From the NCBI GenBank assembly GCA_026134025.1, contig JAOQII010000001.1:33911-97910 (forward strand): a stretch of 64,000 bases of DNA, in the 5' to 3' direction. Below are positions 18,219-29,754 of the stretch, piece after piece (the first letter of the stretch is position 1; every line of letters starts with the position of its first letter). The notes under the pieces are model-generated. The model was not told the DNA's origin. It saw only the letters and a list, made by a program, of their open reading frames with translations, and searched no databases. A program made the translations under genes and the position numbers. This DNA is from Candidatus Syntropharchaeum sp. (lineage in GTDB: Archaea > Halobacteriota > Syntropharchaeia > Syntropharchaeales > Syntropharchaeaceae).

Positions 18219-19191
18219 CCGCGTACCTTAAGGTTAGATCTCTTGTGCGTTCGCCCATCCAGCTTTTTTTGATGAACGCTGGATATATCGCAAGCCTTTC
18301 TTTCAGCCTGTGTGGAGCAATTAACTTCTCAAGCTCCTTTATGATCGGCCATGGGGCTTCAGGATTTATGTAATCCAGGGTGAGGCTCGATATTCCGCCA
18401 AGATCATTGGCACCGCATTCGATGAGCCTCTCAAAAGATGTGAGGTTTGGTGGAACCTGTATCGCGACGTCCTCTGGGAGTATACGTCGTGCCTCAACCA
18501 CCGTATCCCTCATCTCATCAAAGGTGGGTGGGGTGCACATCGACATCCTTGTATAGGGCTTTGGATGGAAGGGCTGGATTATTACCTCCTGGATATGCCC
18601 AAACTCCTCGTGAATCCGTGCAATCTCATTTAAAGAGTTGATCCGATCCTCCTTTCTCTCACCAATGCCGACAAGTAAGCCTGTCGTAAATGGAATCCTG
18701 AGCTTACCTGCGTTCTCGATCATCTCAATTCTGAGTGCAGGATCTTTACCAGGCGATCTTTTGTGAGCTTCGATCTTTGCCGTCGTCTCAAGCATGAGAC
18801 CCATACTTGCATTGAAAGGTTGCAGACGCTTTAGATCTTCATAATCCAAAATCCCTGGGTTGCTGTGTGGAAGAAGCCCCTCATCTATCGCCATTTTGCA
18901 GAGTTCGATCAGATAATCTGTCATGCTTGTGTACCCAAGCTCATTTAATAGGAGCTTACCTGCATCTGTCTTCTCTATTTGCTCCCCGAATGTAAATAAC
19001 GCTTCCTTTTCACTACCCCTTCGTGCCAGAATGGCTCTAACCTCATGAGGTGGCATCAGATAGGCTTCACCGCTCTCAAAAGTTCTCTTAAATCCACAGT
19101 ATGCGCAATCGTTCCTGCAGAGGTTTGTAACAGGTACGAATATGTTCTTTGAGTATGTAACGGTAGATGGATGCATAGGTTTATACCCCAT
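18196..19191 (-). CDS. cofG: 7,8-didemethyl-8-hydroxy-5-deazariboflavin synthase subunit CofG
   Basis: Radical SAM motif NLCRNDCAYCGF; GVSSLTLD-like 'GGISSLTLDYINPEAPWP'. Confidence 0.92.
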   Translation of the reverse strand: MGYKPMHPSTVTYSKNIFVPVTNLCRNDCAYCGFKRTFESGEAYLMPPHEVRAILARRGSEKEALFTFGEQIEKTDAGKLLLNELGYTSMTDYLIELCKMAIDEGLLPHSNPGILDYEDLKRLQPFNASMGLMLETTAKIEAHKRSPGKDPALRIEMIENAGKLRIPFTTGLLVGIGERKEDRINSLNEIARIHEEFGHIQEVIIQPFHPKPYTRMSMCTPPTFDEMRDTVVEARRILPEDVAIQVPPNLTSFERLIECGANDLGGISSLTLDYINPEAPWPIIKELEKLIAPHRLKERLAIYPAFIKKSWMGERTRDLTLRYADELERLF

Positions 19192-19209
19192 TCGTGACTC
19201 ATAAATCTT

Positions 19210-20370
19210 ATGGCTCGCAAAATTGGTTTCTCCACGATATCAATTCATGGGAGGGAAAGACGGAAGCAACCTTATGGATCGCTTGTTGAACCGATCTTTC
19301 AGAATACGACCTTTCTGCTTGATGATCTCAAAGATCTTGAAGGCATCATAGCAGGGCATGGGTTCATCTATACCCGTGTCGGAAATCCAACCCAGATGAT
19401 ACTTGAAGAACGCATGGCACACCTCGAAGGTGGTGAGTCGGCCCTTGCGTTTGCATCTGGTATGGCAGCGATCGCATCAACGATGATGACACTACTTAAG
19501 AAAGGAGACCACATCATATCAGATGAGGTAATTTATAGTTGCACCCACGATCTCTTTGATGGGTTCGCGTCAAGACTGGATATCGATGTAAGCTACCTCG
19601 ATCTATCAGATCCATCGAACCTTGAGGGTGCAATAAAAGAGAATACAAAGCTTATATTCTTTGAGACCCCTGCAAACCCGACGATGAAGCTTGTTGACAT
19701 TAAAAAAATTTCTAATATTGGAAGAGAGCATAATCTGAGGGTTATAGTGGATAATACGTTTGCAACACCTTTTATCCAGCGTCCGCTTGAGCTTGGAGCT
19801 GATATCGTCATTCACGCTGCAACGAAGTATCTCTGCGGACATGGTGATACGATCGGAGGCGTTCTTATTGGGGATCAGGAGCTTGTAAACTCAGTTAGAG
19901 GAGGAGGTTTGAAGGATTTTGGAGGGTGTATAAGTCCGTTCAATGCATGGCTTCTCATTCGTGGGTTGAAGACGCTCGGTGTTAGGATGAAAGAACATAC
20001 CAAAAACGCAAACGAGGTTGCACGCGCACTCGAGGAGGAGGAATCGGTTGAGTCGGTTCTATATCCAGGGCTACCATCTCATCCACAGTATGAGCTCGCA
20101 AAGGAGCAGATGAAGTACGGTGGAGGGATGCTCGCGTTTCTCATGCGAAGTGAGGATGATGTCAGGCGGCTTCTTGGCAGGGTCAAGCTGTGTTCGCTTG
20201 CGGTGAGTCTCGGAAGTGTTGAGACGCTGATTGAGCAACCTTACTCAATGACGCACAGGGGCTATCCAGAGAAGGAAAAGCTTGGGATAGATGCGCGGCT
20301 TGTCAGGCTCTCTGTCGGGCTTGAAGATGTAGAGGATATCATAGCAGATCTCAAGGATGCGATGGAATGA
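19210..20370 (+). CDS. Cys/Met metabolism PLP-dependent enzyme (cystathionine gamma-synthase/lyase family)
   Basis: YTRVGNPTQMILEERMAHLEGGESALAFASGMAAI; VDNTFATPFIQRPLELGADIVIHAATKYLCGHGD. Confidence 0.92.
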   Translation: MARKIGFSTISIHGRERRKQPYGSLVEPIFQNTTFLLDDLKDLEGIIAGHGFIYTRVGNPTQMILEERMAHLEGGESALAFASGMAAIASTMMTLLKKGDHIISDEVIYSCTHDLFDGFASRLDIDVSYLDLSDPSNLEGAIKENTKLIFFETPANPTMKLVDIKKISNIGREHNLRVIVDNTFATPFIQRPLELGADIVIHAATKYLCGHGDTIGGVLIGDQELVNSVRGGGLKDFGGCISPFNAWLLIRGLKTLGVRMKEHTKNANEVARALEEEESVESVLYPGLPSHPQYELAKEQMKYGGGMLAFLMRSEDDVRRLLGRVKLCSLAVSLGSVETLIEQPYSMTHRGYPEKEKLGIDARLVRLSVGLEDVEDIIADLKDAME

Positions 20371-20456
20371 TCGATGAAATCTACGATTAACCAGTTCGAT
20401 TTCTTTTTTTCACATTCGAGAAACTTCATATACCTCCATGACGAGATGCAGAATAA

Positions 20457-21581
20457 ATGATGGAAGATGGTATACCATTTGAGGAGGTTCTCAGCGAACT
20501 TGAGGCGTTTAAAAGTAGGGATCTGAGTTATAAACGGATACTCAGTTCGATGTGTACGGACCCACATCCGATCGCCAGAATCGCACATAAACTATTTCTG
20601 GAGACAAATCTTGGAGATCCCGGGTTATTCCCGGGTGCAAAGGCGATGGAAGATGAGGCGATCTCGATGATCGCAGATCTACTCGGCGACAGTAGTGCAA
20701 CCGGTTACATCACAACTGGCGGCACAGAGTCGAATATACAGGCGATAAGAGCCTTCAGGAACGCGTCAAAGAATGAGAGAGGGAATATCATCGTTCCACA
20801 TTCTGCTCACTTCTCATTTGATAAGATCGGAGATCTACTATCTCTCGAGGTCAGGAAAGCAAGACTCGATAGCAGTTTGAGGGTTGATCCCGCCGAAGTT
20901 GAGGGGCTCATCGATGATAAGACGATCGGGCTTGTCGGGATTGCAGGAACGACCGAGTATGGCAAGATCGACAGAATCGAGGATCTCGCCAGAATCGCAC
21001 TTGAGCATGATCTTTTTCTCCATGTCGATGCTGCCTTTGGTGGTTTTGTTATCCCATTTCTCGATTCACACCCTCCTTTTGATCTATCGGTGGAAGGCGT
21101 CTCATCGATTACGATCGATCCACATAAGATGGGAATGAGTACAATACCAGCAGGAGGACTCCTCTTTAAAGACGAGAGGCTTTTAGATTCTCTCTCAACA
21201 CCAACGCCGTATCTCACGTCGAAGAGACAATTCTCGCTCACAGGAACAAGAAGTGGTGCTGCTACTGCTTCGACATACGCGGTCATGAAGTATCTCGGAT
21301 TTGGGGGTTTCAAACGGATCGTTGATCGCTGTATCTCGATGACAAGAAATATCATGAATGTTGCGGCATCGTTTGGTATCAAAACACCGGTTGCGCCAGA
21401 TATGAATGTCCTGACACTTGAGATCGAGAACCTCCAGGAAGTTATAAAAGCGCTTGAACAATCAGGGTGGAAGGTCTCTGTTACAAGAGAGGGTTTTATG
21501 AGGCTCGTTATAATGCCCCATCTAACAGAACCCATCATCGATGAGTTTCTATACGATCTTAAAGATGCAACAGGAAACTGA
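20457..21581 (+). CDS. mfnA: L-tyrosine/L-aspartate decarboxylase (methanofuran biosynthesis)
   Basis: GYITTGGTESNIQAIRAFRN; HVDAAFGGFVIPF; TIDPHKMGMSTIPAGG. Confidence 0.92.
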   Translation: MMEDGIPFEEVLSELEAFKSRDLSYKRILSSMCTDPHPIARIAHKLFLETNLGDPGLFPGAKAMEDEAISMIADLLGDSSATGYITTGGTESNIQAIRAFRNASKNERGNIIVPHSAHFSFDKIGDLLSLEVRKARLDSSLRVDPAEVEGLIDDKTIGLVGIAGTTEYGKIDRIEDLARIALEHDLFLHVDAAFGGFVIPFLDSHPPFDLSVEGVSSITIDPHKMGMSTIPAGGLLFKDERLLDSLSTPTPYLTSKRQFSLTGTRSGAATASTYAVMKYLGFGGFKRIVDRCISMTRNIMNVAASFGIKTPVAPDMNVLTLEIENLQEVIKALEQSGWKVSVTREGFMRLVIMPHLTEPIIDEFLYDLKDATGN

Positions 21582-22512
21582 TTACAGGATCGATATCCAG
21601 CACCTTACAGAACTGATCGATGCAAGAGGTGCAAAATCCGTAGGCCTTCAGCTTCCAGAAGGACTCTTAAGGCGTGCCCGCTCAATCTCAAAGGAGATAC
21701 AAAACCGGTGTGATATCCCTGTCATCATCTCAGGCAGGGGGTGTTATGGTGCGTGCGACATCGATACAGCGCTTTCAGAAATGGTCGATCTTTTATTCCA
21801 TTTCGGGCATTCTGGTGAAGACCGTGAGAATATAGTATTTGTTGAGGTGCGATCAAAGGTCAATATTTGTCCTGTCGTTCAATCTGCGATTGCGTACCTT
21901 GAAGGAGATAGAATAGCACTTGTTACAACGATCCAGCATGTTGAGATGATCGAAGAAGCAAAAAAGATCCTTGAAACGGCTGGAAAAGAGGTTCTCATAA
22001 GATGTGGTTCTGGAGATGGTTTGAGATATGAGGGGCAGGTTCTTGGCTGTAACGCATCTGCGGTCGATCCTCGATCTGATGAGGTTCTTTTCATCGGAAC
22101 AGGGCTCTTTCATCCGAAGGGGATCGCATCCCTGATTGAAAAAAAAGTCGTGGCAGCAGATCCATACACAAAAAATATCGAGTTGATAGACCCTGAACCT
22201 CTGATAAGGAGAAGATGGGTTTTTCTGGAAAAGGCGCTCGATGCTCACCACTTTGGGGTTATTTTATCACCAAAGATCGGGCAATACAAACAAAATGTGG
22301 CTGATGAGATCCTGAAAAGTGCAAGAGATCACGATATCGAGGCGCATCTAATTCTGCTCGATGAGATACGAGAGGATGCGCTGATAAATCTGGGAATGGA
22401 TGCCTACGTCAATACAGCCTGCTGCAGGATTGTGGACGATATGAGGAAGGTCATACTCCTAAATCCAGATGAGTTTGCCAGACTTCTTCGAATGCGGGAT
22501 AGGATGGGATGA
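21565..22512 (+). CDS. dph2: Diphthamide biosynthesis protein Dph2 (archaeal)
   Basis: GLQLPEGLLRRA; GRGCYGACDIDT; NTACCRIVDD. Confidence 0.9.
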   Translation: MQQETDYRIDIQHLTELIDARGAKSVGLQLPEGLLRRARSISKEIQNRCDIPVIISGRGCYGACDIDTALSEMVDLLFHFGHSGEDRENIVFVEVRSKVNICPVVQSAIAYLEGDRIALVTTIQHVEMIEEAKKILETAGKEVLIRCGSGDGLRYEGQVLGCNASAVDPRSDEVLFIGTGLFHPKGIASLIEKKVVAADPYTKNIELIDPEPLIRRRWVFLEKALDAHHFGVILSPKIGQYKQNVADEILKSARDHDIEAHLILLDEIREDALINLGMDAYVNTACCRIVDDMRKVILLNPDEFARLLRMRDRMG

Positions 22513-23318
22513 TACGGGTTGCACTGAAAGTGGGCTATATCGGGTCGCGCTATCACGGCTTCCAGATCCAACCCGATCTTCCGACAGTTGAGGGCGAACT
22601 TCTTGATGCCCTGAAATCGTGCGGATGCATAGCTGATAGGATAGATTCAAGGTTTGCTGCATCTGGCAGGACAGATCGTGGTGTTCATGCCAGAACTCAG
22701 GTAATAGCCTTCGATACAGATAATTACAGGTTAACAGTGCCGAGGATTATTAATACAAAGCTTCCAGAAGATATCTGGGTCTGGGCAAGATCTGAGGTTG
22801 ACCCTTTCTTTGATCCAAGAAGGGATGCGCTTTACAGGGAATATCGCTATTTTCTTTATGGGGGGTCGCTTGATTTGAACCTGATGAATGAGGCATCTAA
22901 GCTTTTTACAGGTGAACATGACTTTTCAGGTCTATCAAAGCGAGGAGAAGAGAGTTCAACGATCAGAAAGGTTCATAAGATCGATCTTAAGAAGAGCGGT
23001 GATCTTATAATCTTTGATATACGTGCGGATGCATTTCTCTGGCAGATGATACGGAGGATCGTGGGCGCGCTGGTCCTGATAGGTGAGGGAGAGCGGGATT
23101 GTACCTGGATTGAAAGGATACTTGGTGGTGAGCCTGCTTCGATCACCCCGGCACCCGCAGAAGGGCTGGTACTCAATGATGTCTGTTATGATGGGATCAC
23201 ATTTGCGGTGGATCAGTATGCATATAGTCAGATGAAAAATGCTCTTGACGGACTTTTCAGGCAGTATACGGTCTTTGGTGCTGTTGTAAAGGCGATGGGT
23301 GATAGCGAGCCTGATTGA
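22509..23318 (+). CDS. truA: tRNA pseudouridine synthase A
   Basis: VGYIGSRYHGFQIQP; AASGRTDRGVHARTQV; FLWQMIRRIVGALVLIGEG. Confidence 0.93.
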   Translation: MIRVALKVGYIGSRYHGFQIQPDLPTVEGELLDALKSCGCIADRIDSRFAASGRTDRGVHARTQVIAFDTDNYRLTVPRIINTKLPEDIWVWARSEVDPFFDPRRDALYREYRYFLYGGSLDLNLMNEASKLFTGEHDFSGLSKRGEESSTIRKVHKIDLKKSGDLIIFDIRADAFLWQMIRRIVGALVLIGEGERDCTWIERILGGEPASITPAPAEGLVLNDVCYDGITFAVDQYAYSQMKNALDGLFRQYTVFGAVVKAMGDSEPD

Positions 23319-23550
23319 ACCTTCTGCCCCACAAATGTCACCACCAGCAACGAGCTTTGCAGTTGCTCCTGAAAGCGTTGATATATGTATCGAGGATATT
23401 TGCACCTTTCAAAATGACATCTCCTTGTTCCATGTTGTCTGCTACATCAAAGATCGCTCTGGCGTCCTGTACCTGTTTACAGGTATCAAGCCACTTCTCC
23501 AACAGGTGCTATGTGAATGTATTTCTCCTCCAGCAAATCCTGTGTGTAGA
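23300..23550 (-). pseudogene. Decayed remnant of a conserved protein gene (frameshifted)
   Basis: Minus-strand frames together read 'EEKYIHIAPVG / LEKWLDTCKQVQDARAIFDVADNMEQGDVILKGANILDTYINAF / ATAKLVAGGDICGAEGSIRLAIT', interrupted by frame changes. Confidence 0.5.
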
Positions 23551-23574
23551 TAGTACAAGCTGAATTATAAAGGT

Positions 23575-25050
23575 TCAATACGCTTTCACCTCAGTGATCC
23601 TATCAACGACGTCCATCGCTGTAAGCCCGTATCCATACTCCTTGAATGCGAGATCACCTGCAGCACCGGATACAAACGCGGCAGCAGAAGCAGATTGAAG
23701 TGGATCATCACAGATCGCATAGAAGCTTCCGACTATCCCTGAGAGCACATCCCCAGTTCCACCAACCGTCATACCCGCGTTACCACTCCTGTTCATCCTT
23801 AAATTAACCCCATCGGATATTACATCCTCAACACCTTTCATGAGCATCGTGAGATTGTTTTGCCTTGAAAAATCCATAACAAATGCTCGAAGATCACCCT
23901 TAATCTCGACTCCCATCTTGGATAACTCACCCCTGTGTGGTGTTATGATGATATCCCGCTTCTTTGAGGGTAGATCAAGTGCGTATAAACCATCTGCATC
24001 GAGAACAAGCTTTTCTGAGACGTTGATGATCGATCGCATAAGATCAAGTGTCTCACGATCAGATCCTGTTCCCATACCCAGAACCGTAACATCATGGTGC
24101 TCGATGAGATCACGTATCAGACCAAGATCTTCCTGAACAAGAATATCAGATGATAACGGCTTGACGATCAGGTTTGGTGAGAAGGATGCAACTACTTTAG
24201 CAACACTATCTGGAACAGCAAGCGTTACCCAGTCTGCACCGTTTTTCAGTGCTGCAAGCGCGGATAACGCAGGTGCACCGGCAAAAGGTCCCCCTCCAAT
24301 GATCAATACCCTTCCATTATCCCCTTTGTGGCTTGTTTTATCTCGCCTGATAACCACTTCAAGATCGCCAGGTCCTGTAAGTACCTCAAAGAGCGGCGGA
24401 ATCCCGATATCTTCAACGACGATCTCGCCTGTGAACTTCTTTGCCAGATCCTGGAGTAATCCCAGCTTTGGACGGTGTAATGTCACGGTGAGATCCGCCT
24501 TAACGGCCATCTTCGAGTTACCTGTTTCCGGATCCAGGCCAGAAGGAATATCCACCGCAATTTTGAAAGCTTTTGAGCTGTTTATAAGATCTATAAGCCC
24601 TTTTGCTGGTTCTTTTATCTCGCCTGATACTCCTGTACCAAGGATCGCATCAAGAACTATATCTGCACCCATCAAAGCTTCACTCACACCCTTGAGCTCT
24701 GAAGAATCTCTGATCTCTCTGAGCTTGAAGCCGCTTCTCTCGAGTATTTCCCAGTTTGCCCTCGCCTCGGCTGTTCTTATCTCACCCGAGCTTCCTGAGA
24801 GAATCACCTCCACCTCAAAGCCCGTGAGATGACGCGCTGCAACAAACGAATCTCCACCGTTATTTCCCCTTCCTGCAACGATTACGATCTTTCCACCATC
24901 AAACCTCGACTTTATCGTATGAGCAATCGCTGATCCTGCATTTTCCATCAGCTGAATTGGTAAAAGACCGTAATATGCAGCGTTTCTATCGATCCTCTTC
25001 ATATCACGGGGTGTTATTGGTGATCTCATGCTCGATTCCTCAAACTTCAC
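23575..25050 (-). CDS. nnr: Bifunctional NAD(P)H-hydrate epimerase / ADP-dependent NAD(P)H-hydrate dehydratase
   Basis: [46 protein letters not shown]. Confidence 0.93.
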   Translation of the reverse strand: MKFEESSMRSPITPRDMKRIDRNAAYYGLLPIQLMENAGSAIAHTIKSRFDGGKIVIVAGRGNNGGDSFVAARHLTGFEVEVILSGSSGEIRTAEARANWEILERSGFKLREIRDSSELKGVSEALMGADIVLDAILGTGVSGEIKEPAKGLIDLINSSKAFKIAVDIPSGLDPETGNSKMAVKADLTVTLHRPKLGLLQDLAKKFTGEIVVEDIGIPPLFEVLTGPGDLEVVIRRDKTSHKGDNGRVLIIGGGPFAGAPALSALAALKNGADWVTLAVPDSVAKVVASFSPNLIVKPLSSDILVQEDLGLIRDLIEHHDVTVLGMGTGSDRETLDLMRSIINVSEKLVLDADGLYALDLPSKKRDIIITPHRGELSKMGVEIKGDLRAFVMDFSRQNNLTMLMKGVEDVISDGVNLRMNRSGNAGMTVGGTGDVLSGIVGSFYAICDDPLQSASAAAFVSGAAGDLAFKEYGYGLTAMDVVDRITEVKAY

Positions 25051-26924
25051 ATCTTTCCAACAAACCTCGGACGCCTCGATAAAAGCACAGGAAGCGATAA
25101 TGGCTTATACGGCATCTCACCCTGTTCAACCTCAAGCATCTTCTTAAGCTCATCCACCGTCATCTTTACCCGCTTTGGCTTCTTCAAGCTCGATTCTTTT
25201 CTCACCGTTACCGTTAGAACACCTTCCTCGCGCTCACGTTCTCCGATAACCACAACATAAGGCACCCACTCACGCCCTGCAGATCTAACCTTCTTTCCAA
25301 CGGTCTCATCACGATCATCGATATCAACCCTGAAAGGAAGTCTGGATGCAATTTCAACCGCGTAATCAAGCTGTTGATCTGATACGGGTATGATCCTCAC
25401 CTGTGTCGGCGAGAGCCAGAATGGAAGCATTGGGAGCTTGACACCACTTTCTGTATCCATACTCGCCCTCTCAAGCAGCGCATAGATGCACCGTTCGATC
25501 GCACCAGATGGCGAGCAGTGAAGGATTGTTGGTTCAACCTTTGCATTCTCAGAATCGATGTAGGTTATACCATATCGACCGGCATTCTCAACGTCGATCT
25601 GAACGGTGGAGAGTGCGCTTGCCTTACCCAGGCAATCGATGAAGTTAAACTCAAACTTCAGTACAAAGTAGAAGAACCTTTCATCCCAGATCTCGACAAG
25701 CACAGGTTTATCGAGCACAGCTGCAAGTCCATTTATGAAATCCCTGTTCTCATCATAGAAGCCCTGTGTGAATCTTATTCCAACCTCATAGTCCGATGAT
25801 TCGAGCCCGATCTCAGCTAAAACGTCTATGCACATCCTGTACTGATCCTCGAACTCACGGATAGCCTCATCCATATCCTTACAGAGCGTGTGCATATCCG
25901 GCATCGTGAAGCTTCTGAGCCTTCTCAGTCCCACAAGTTCACCACGCTGTTCCCTTCTGAAGCTGTATCGTGTAAGCTCGATCATCTTCAGTGGAAGATT
26001 CCTGTAAGAAATGCTCATATCGTGGTTCATCAAAAACTGCCCAAAACATGCTGCAAAGCGTAAAAATAGCTCTTTATCTTTTTTATCCCCTATAACTCTA
26101 TACTGTCGTGCTGGGAATCGCTCAAGATACTTTTTAAGGGTTGGATGATTCGAATCATACATGATAGGCGTCTCGACCTCCATCGCACCACTCTTAACCG
26201 ATCTGGAGAGTACAAGTTCCTCAAGAAGCCCTTTTATGAGTCGTCCGTTTGGGTAGTATCTCAGATTACCTGGATCAGACCCTTCCTCATAGTCTGCAAG
26301 CTCAAGTCGCCTCATAAGCTCAACATGCGGCGGAGGTATATCTACAACCCTGTTTTTTGAGATCTCATAGTCAAAAAAGGCTTTTAATCCATCATAACCC
26401 CCGAAATCAAATTTTTCTGGCTCAACGATATCACCATCTGGGGTTAATACCATGATCCTCGATACAGCTTTCTCCTCTGCTTCAAGTGCACCTGTAAGCT
26501 TCTCCACAGGTCTTATCGTCCTTGATAGCTCTGAGAGCGGGTGTCCCTTGCATCTGATCGAGAATGCCTTGTACCATCCAAAGGGAGCTCGCATAAGATC
26601 GAAATCATCTTTAAGTATCTCTTCCATCCTTTTAAGAGCATAAACAGCGGTATCAGGGCTTGAAAGGCTGGAACTTAGATGTGCATACGGATAAAGAACG
26701 ATTCTATCTGTATTGACCTTCTCTGAAACTTCTCTGATCTCAGAAACCGCATCATCAACAACAGCATCGATATCTCCTTCATCTTCCTTCTCAACCGCGA
26801 TAAAGACCGCAAGCACATCATCCATCCTGCCAGACTTTTGTGCATCTTCGATCTCTTCTGCAACTTTTGTCTGTCGCTTAACCTCATACTCAAGATAATC
26901 CGAGTGTACAAACATTAACTGCAT
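25047..26924 (-). CDS. thrS: Threonyl-tRNA synthetase (archaeal type)
   Basis: Archaeal N-terminal editing domain ([15 protein letters not shown]) and class II core ([34 protein letters not shown]). Confidence 0.95.
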   Translation of the reverse strand: MQLMFVHSDYLEYEVKRQTKVAEEIEDAQKSGRMDDVLAVFIAVEKEDEGDIDAVVDDAVSEIREVSEKVNTDRIVLYPYAHLSSSLSSPDTAVYALKRMEEILKDDFDLMRAPFGWYKAFSIRCKGHPLSELSRTIRPVEKLTGALEAEEKAVSRIMVLTPDGDIVEPEKFDFGGYDGLKAFFDYEISKNRVVDIPPPHVELMRRLELADYEEGSDPGNLRYYPNGRLIKGLLEELVLSRSVKSGAMEVETPIMYDSNHPTLKKYLERFPARQYRVIGDKKDKELFLRFAACFGQFLMNHDMSISYRNLPLKMIELTRYSFRREQRGELVGLRRLRSFTMPDMHTLCKDMDEAIREFEDQYRMCIDVLAEIGLESSDYEVGIRFTQGFYDENRDFINGLAAVLDKPVLVEIWDERFFYFVLKFEFNFIDCLGKASALSTVQIDVENAGRYGITYIDSENAKVEPTILHCSPSGAIERCIYALLERASMDTESGVKLPMLPFWLSPTQVRIIPVSDQQLDYAVEIASRLPFRVDIDDRDETVGKKVRSAGREWVPYVVVIGEREREEGVLTVTVRKESSLKKPKRVKMTVDELKKMLEVEQGEMPYKPLSLPVLLSRRPRFVGKM

Positions 26925-26925
26925 C

Positions 26926-27936
26926 TTAAACCTCCGAGATCTTTGATAGGAGTGCCTCAAGCTGTATCCGCTCATTCGCACCCTCAATGATTCTCATATC
27001 AAAATCAGCCATGATCAGGATAACCTCCTCAAGTTGTTTACTGAGGGGACAGTCACCTGATGTGATTCTGTCATGTATCATATCAATCACCTCGTATCCT
27101 GTAAATCCACTATCTGCGGTCAGCGCCTCGATCATCTTTGCAACCTCTACAAAATCACCACTGAGACTGAGTGATAGCAGCTCATCGATTTTATCATCCC
27201 TGATCTCTGGAAGCTTGCCTGCGAGTGAATAATATTGTAGCGCATAGATCGCTTGCCCCAGGCTCCCTGATGCACGGGATATAATCGTCTGAAGCGTCTT
27301 TTCATCAAAGGTCAACCCCTCTTTTTCCATAATCTTTTTCAGGTGCTCCTCGATAAGCTCATCCTCGATTTTGCCAAGATACAGATTCAGCGCTCGTGAT
27401 CTCAATGGTGGAATAATCTTTGAAGGTCTTTTGGTTGTGAATATAAACCTGCATGTGCGATTGTATCGCTCTATCATTCTTCTTAACGCCTGCTGTGCAT
27501 CGAGGGTGAGTGCATCGGCATTTCTGAAAAATATAATCTTGAAATCGGCATCAATTGGCATCAGCGAGGCATACTCGTTTATCACCTCCTTGAATGTCTC
27601 AATAACCGGTTTATTCTTCTCATAGAAGTGCTCAAATCTCGGATCAGCCTCAAGGTATGCTTTTCCTCGATTGAAAAAGTCAGATGCATCTATCTCGGTC
27701 AGGTTATCCTCAAACCCACCTCCATAGATACCTTTTGCAATCAGATACACGAGTGTGCTCTTTCCCACACCCTCTCGTCCATGAAATAGCAGGTTCGGGA
27801 TAGTTCCTGCCTCAACATACGACCTGATCCTGTTCACAACCGCCGATTGCCCCAGAACCTCATCGAAGGATTTGGGTCTGTATTTATCAATCCAGACCTC
27901 ACTCAAACTGAATCCCCTCCAGATCCCGCACACCAT
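26926..27936 (-). CDS. Replication factor C small-subunit paralogue with degenerate Walker B
   Basis: [19 protein letters not shown]-loop GREGVGKS; '[50 protein letters not shown]'. Confidence 0.88.
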   Translation of the reverse strand: MVCGIWRGFSLSEVWIDKYRPKSFDEVLGQSAVVNRIRSYVEAGTIPNLLFHGREGVGKSTLVYLIAKGIYGGGFEDNLTEIDASDFFNRGKAYLEADPRFEHFYEKNKPVIETFKEVINEYASLMPIDADFKIIFFRNADALTLDAQQALRRMIERYNRTCRFIFTTKRPSKIIPPLRSRALNLYLGKIEDELIEEHLKKIMEKEGLTFDEKTLQTIISRASGSLGQAIYALQYYSLAGKLPEIRDDKIDELLSLSLSGDFVEVAKMIEALTADSGFTGYEVIDMIHDRITSGDCPLSKQLEEVILIMADFDMRIIEGANERIQLEALLSKISEV

Positions 27937-28624
27937 CTGCTTTCAGCATAAACTCACACGACTCTCCCTCAGGAAGTGATCTGTGCTTTCTTATTATCGC
28001 TCTTCGCTTCCCCCCACCGATCTTTTCAAGCTCCAGAACTGTTTTTGATGCGTATTCAAATATCAAACCACCGATGGGACACAGTCTATCGTTATCGATA
28101 TCTGTATAGACCTGATTTGTTACAACAACCGCAAGATCGTCCTTTCTTGCAAGCTCGAGGAGTGTGATCATCTGTGATCCAAGCTGACGCCTCAGCATCT
28201 GTCCTCGCTCGTCATCAAGCTCAAGGCGGTAGAACATCGTTGCAGAATCGAGCACCACGAGACCGATATTTCCTCCAAGTTTCTTAAGATCTTCGATCGC
28301 GCTCTGCTGTTCGAGGAAATTGACCGGTTCAAAGATCATGACCTCACGCGCGATCTTCCTGTAATCTTCTCCTGCAATCTGCTTGAACCGTTCAGGCGAT
28401 AAACCTTCTGTATCGATGTAAACCGCCTTTCTACCTCTTTTAACACACTCGACAACAAGCTGGATACAGATATTTGTCTTACCGGAGCCTGGTTCACCAT
28501 AGATCTGCGATACCGCTCCTGCCTCAAATCCACCACCGAGAAGGCGATCCAGGCTCCTGCACCCTGTCTGTAGCCGCTCAATCACCGCCTCAAGCTCAGA
28601 AGAAGATGATGGTTCCATTTTCAC
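27899..28624 (-). CDS. radB: DNA repair and recombination protein RadB
   Basis: GCRSLDRLLGGGFEAGAVSQIYGEPGSGKTNICIQL; short RecA-fold paralogue. Confidence 0.92.
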   Translation of the reverse strand: MKMEPSSSSELEAVIERLQTGCRSLDRLLGGGFEAGAVSQIYGEPGSGKTNICIQLVVECVKRGRKAVYIDTEGLSPERFKQIAGEDYRKIAREVMIFEPVNFLEQQSAIEDLKKLGGNIGLVVLDSATMFYRLELDDERGQMLRRQLGSQMITLLELARKDDLAVVVTNQVYTDIDNDRLCPIGGLIFEYASKTVLELEKIGGGKRRAIIRKHRSLPEGESCEFMLKADGVRDLEGIQFE

Positions 28625-29703
28625 CTTATAAACTTTGTATCAAACCCTCGCTCACTCAGGATCTCGCGAGTAAGACCCTTCAGAACAACATCTGCAAACC
28701 CAAGATCTGAAACCGTCTTTGAGCCTGTGAGAAACATCGCGACCCTGAGCTCCTCGAGCACCTTGCTTATATGATCCACAACCGCATCCATACCTCGAAG
28801 TGCTGGTTCAATCAGGGGCAAACCCATTCCACAGACCGTTGCACCGAGTGCGATCGACTTTGCTATATCAATTCCGCTTCGTATACCCCCTGTTGCAACC
28901 ACAGGAATGCCAAAGTCCCTGCACTCAACGATCGAGACGGTTGTCGGTATTCCCCAATCCCAGAAAGCCTCTCCAAGCCGCTCTTTTATCCTGTTATCCT
29001 CTGCTCTCGCGCGATAAACCTCAATACCTGCCCAGCTTGTCCCCCCAACGCCTCCAACATCGATCGCAGCCACACCTGCCTGATAGAGCATATATCCAAC
29101 TTTATGCGAGATGCCAGCACCTGTCTCCTTGACGATCACAGGTATATCAAGTTTCGTGCATATCCTGTTGATCGCTGTGATACACCCAACTGCGTTGACA
29201 TCCCCTTCTGGCTGTATCGCCTCCTGCAGGAAGTTCAGGTGTATCGCTACCGCATCGGCATCGATCATATCCACAACCCGTTTCACACCATCGATACCGT
29301 ACTTTGCAAGCTGAGGAGCTCCGATATTTGCATATACAAACGCATTCGGGGCATAATCCCTCACAACCCTGAACGAATCCTCCTGAGCTGGATCTTCGAG
29401 TGCTGCACGCTGGCTTCCAACGCCGATGCCGATGCCGAGCTTTTCTGCTGCCATTGATAGGTTGCGATTGACCTCCATTGTATCAGGATGACCACCTGTC
29501 ATCGATGTGATCAGGAGCGGGCATCGGAGTTCCCTTCCAAGAAATCTCGTTGTAAGGTCGATCTCGGCCATATCGATCTCAGGGAGAGCGTTGTGTATCA
29601 GAAGAACATCCTCGAAAGAGTGTGTGCGGTGTTCTACATCCTCCTCTGCACATAACCTCAGATGATCGAGCTTTCGCTTTGATGTTTCATTCAATCTTAG
29701 CAC
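28621..29703 (-). CDS. fni: Type 2 isopentenyl-diphosphate delta-isomerase
   Basis: [56 protein letters not shown]. Confidence 0.95.
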   Translation of the reverse strand: MLRLNETSKRKLDHLRLCAEEDVEHRTHSFEDVLLIHNALPEIDMAEIDLTTRFLGRELRCPLLITSMTGGHPDTMEVNRNLSMAAEKLGIGIGVGSQRAALEDPAQEDSFRVVRDYAPNAFVYANIGAPQLAKYGIDGVKRVVDMIDADAVAIHLNFLQEAIQPEGDVNAVGCITAINRICTKLDIPVIVKETGAGISHKVGYMLYQAGVAAIDVGGVGGTSWAGIEVYRARAEDNRIKERLGEAFWDWGIPTTVSIVECRDFGIPVVATGGIRSGIDIAKSIALGATVCGMGLPLIEPALRGMDAVVDHISKVLEELRVAMFLTGSKTVSDLGFADVVLKGLTREILSERGFDTKFIR

Positions 29704-29754
29704 CCTTTTTTGTCTTTAGATGAAATTAACAGGATAGGTTAAAGTCTTTATGCA

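Noticed and set aside
20807-21538. 243-aa minus-strand ORF
   Set aside because: Antisense to mfnA.
24161-24832. 223-aa plus-strand ORF
   Set aside because: Antisense to nnr, no recognisable domain.
28771-29457. 228-aa plus-strand ORF rich in Cys/His/Arg
   Set aside because: Antisense to the type 2 IPP isomerase gene; composition is that of a shadow ORF.
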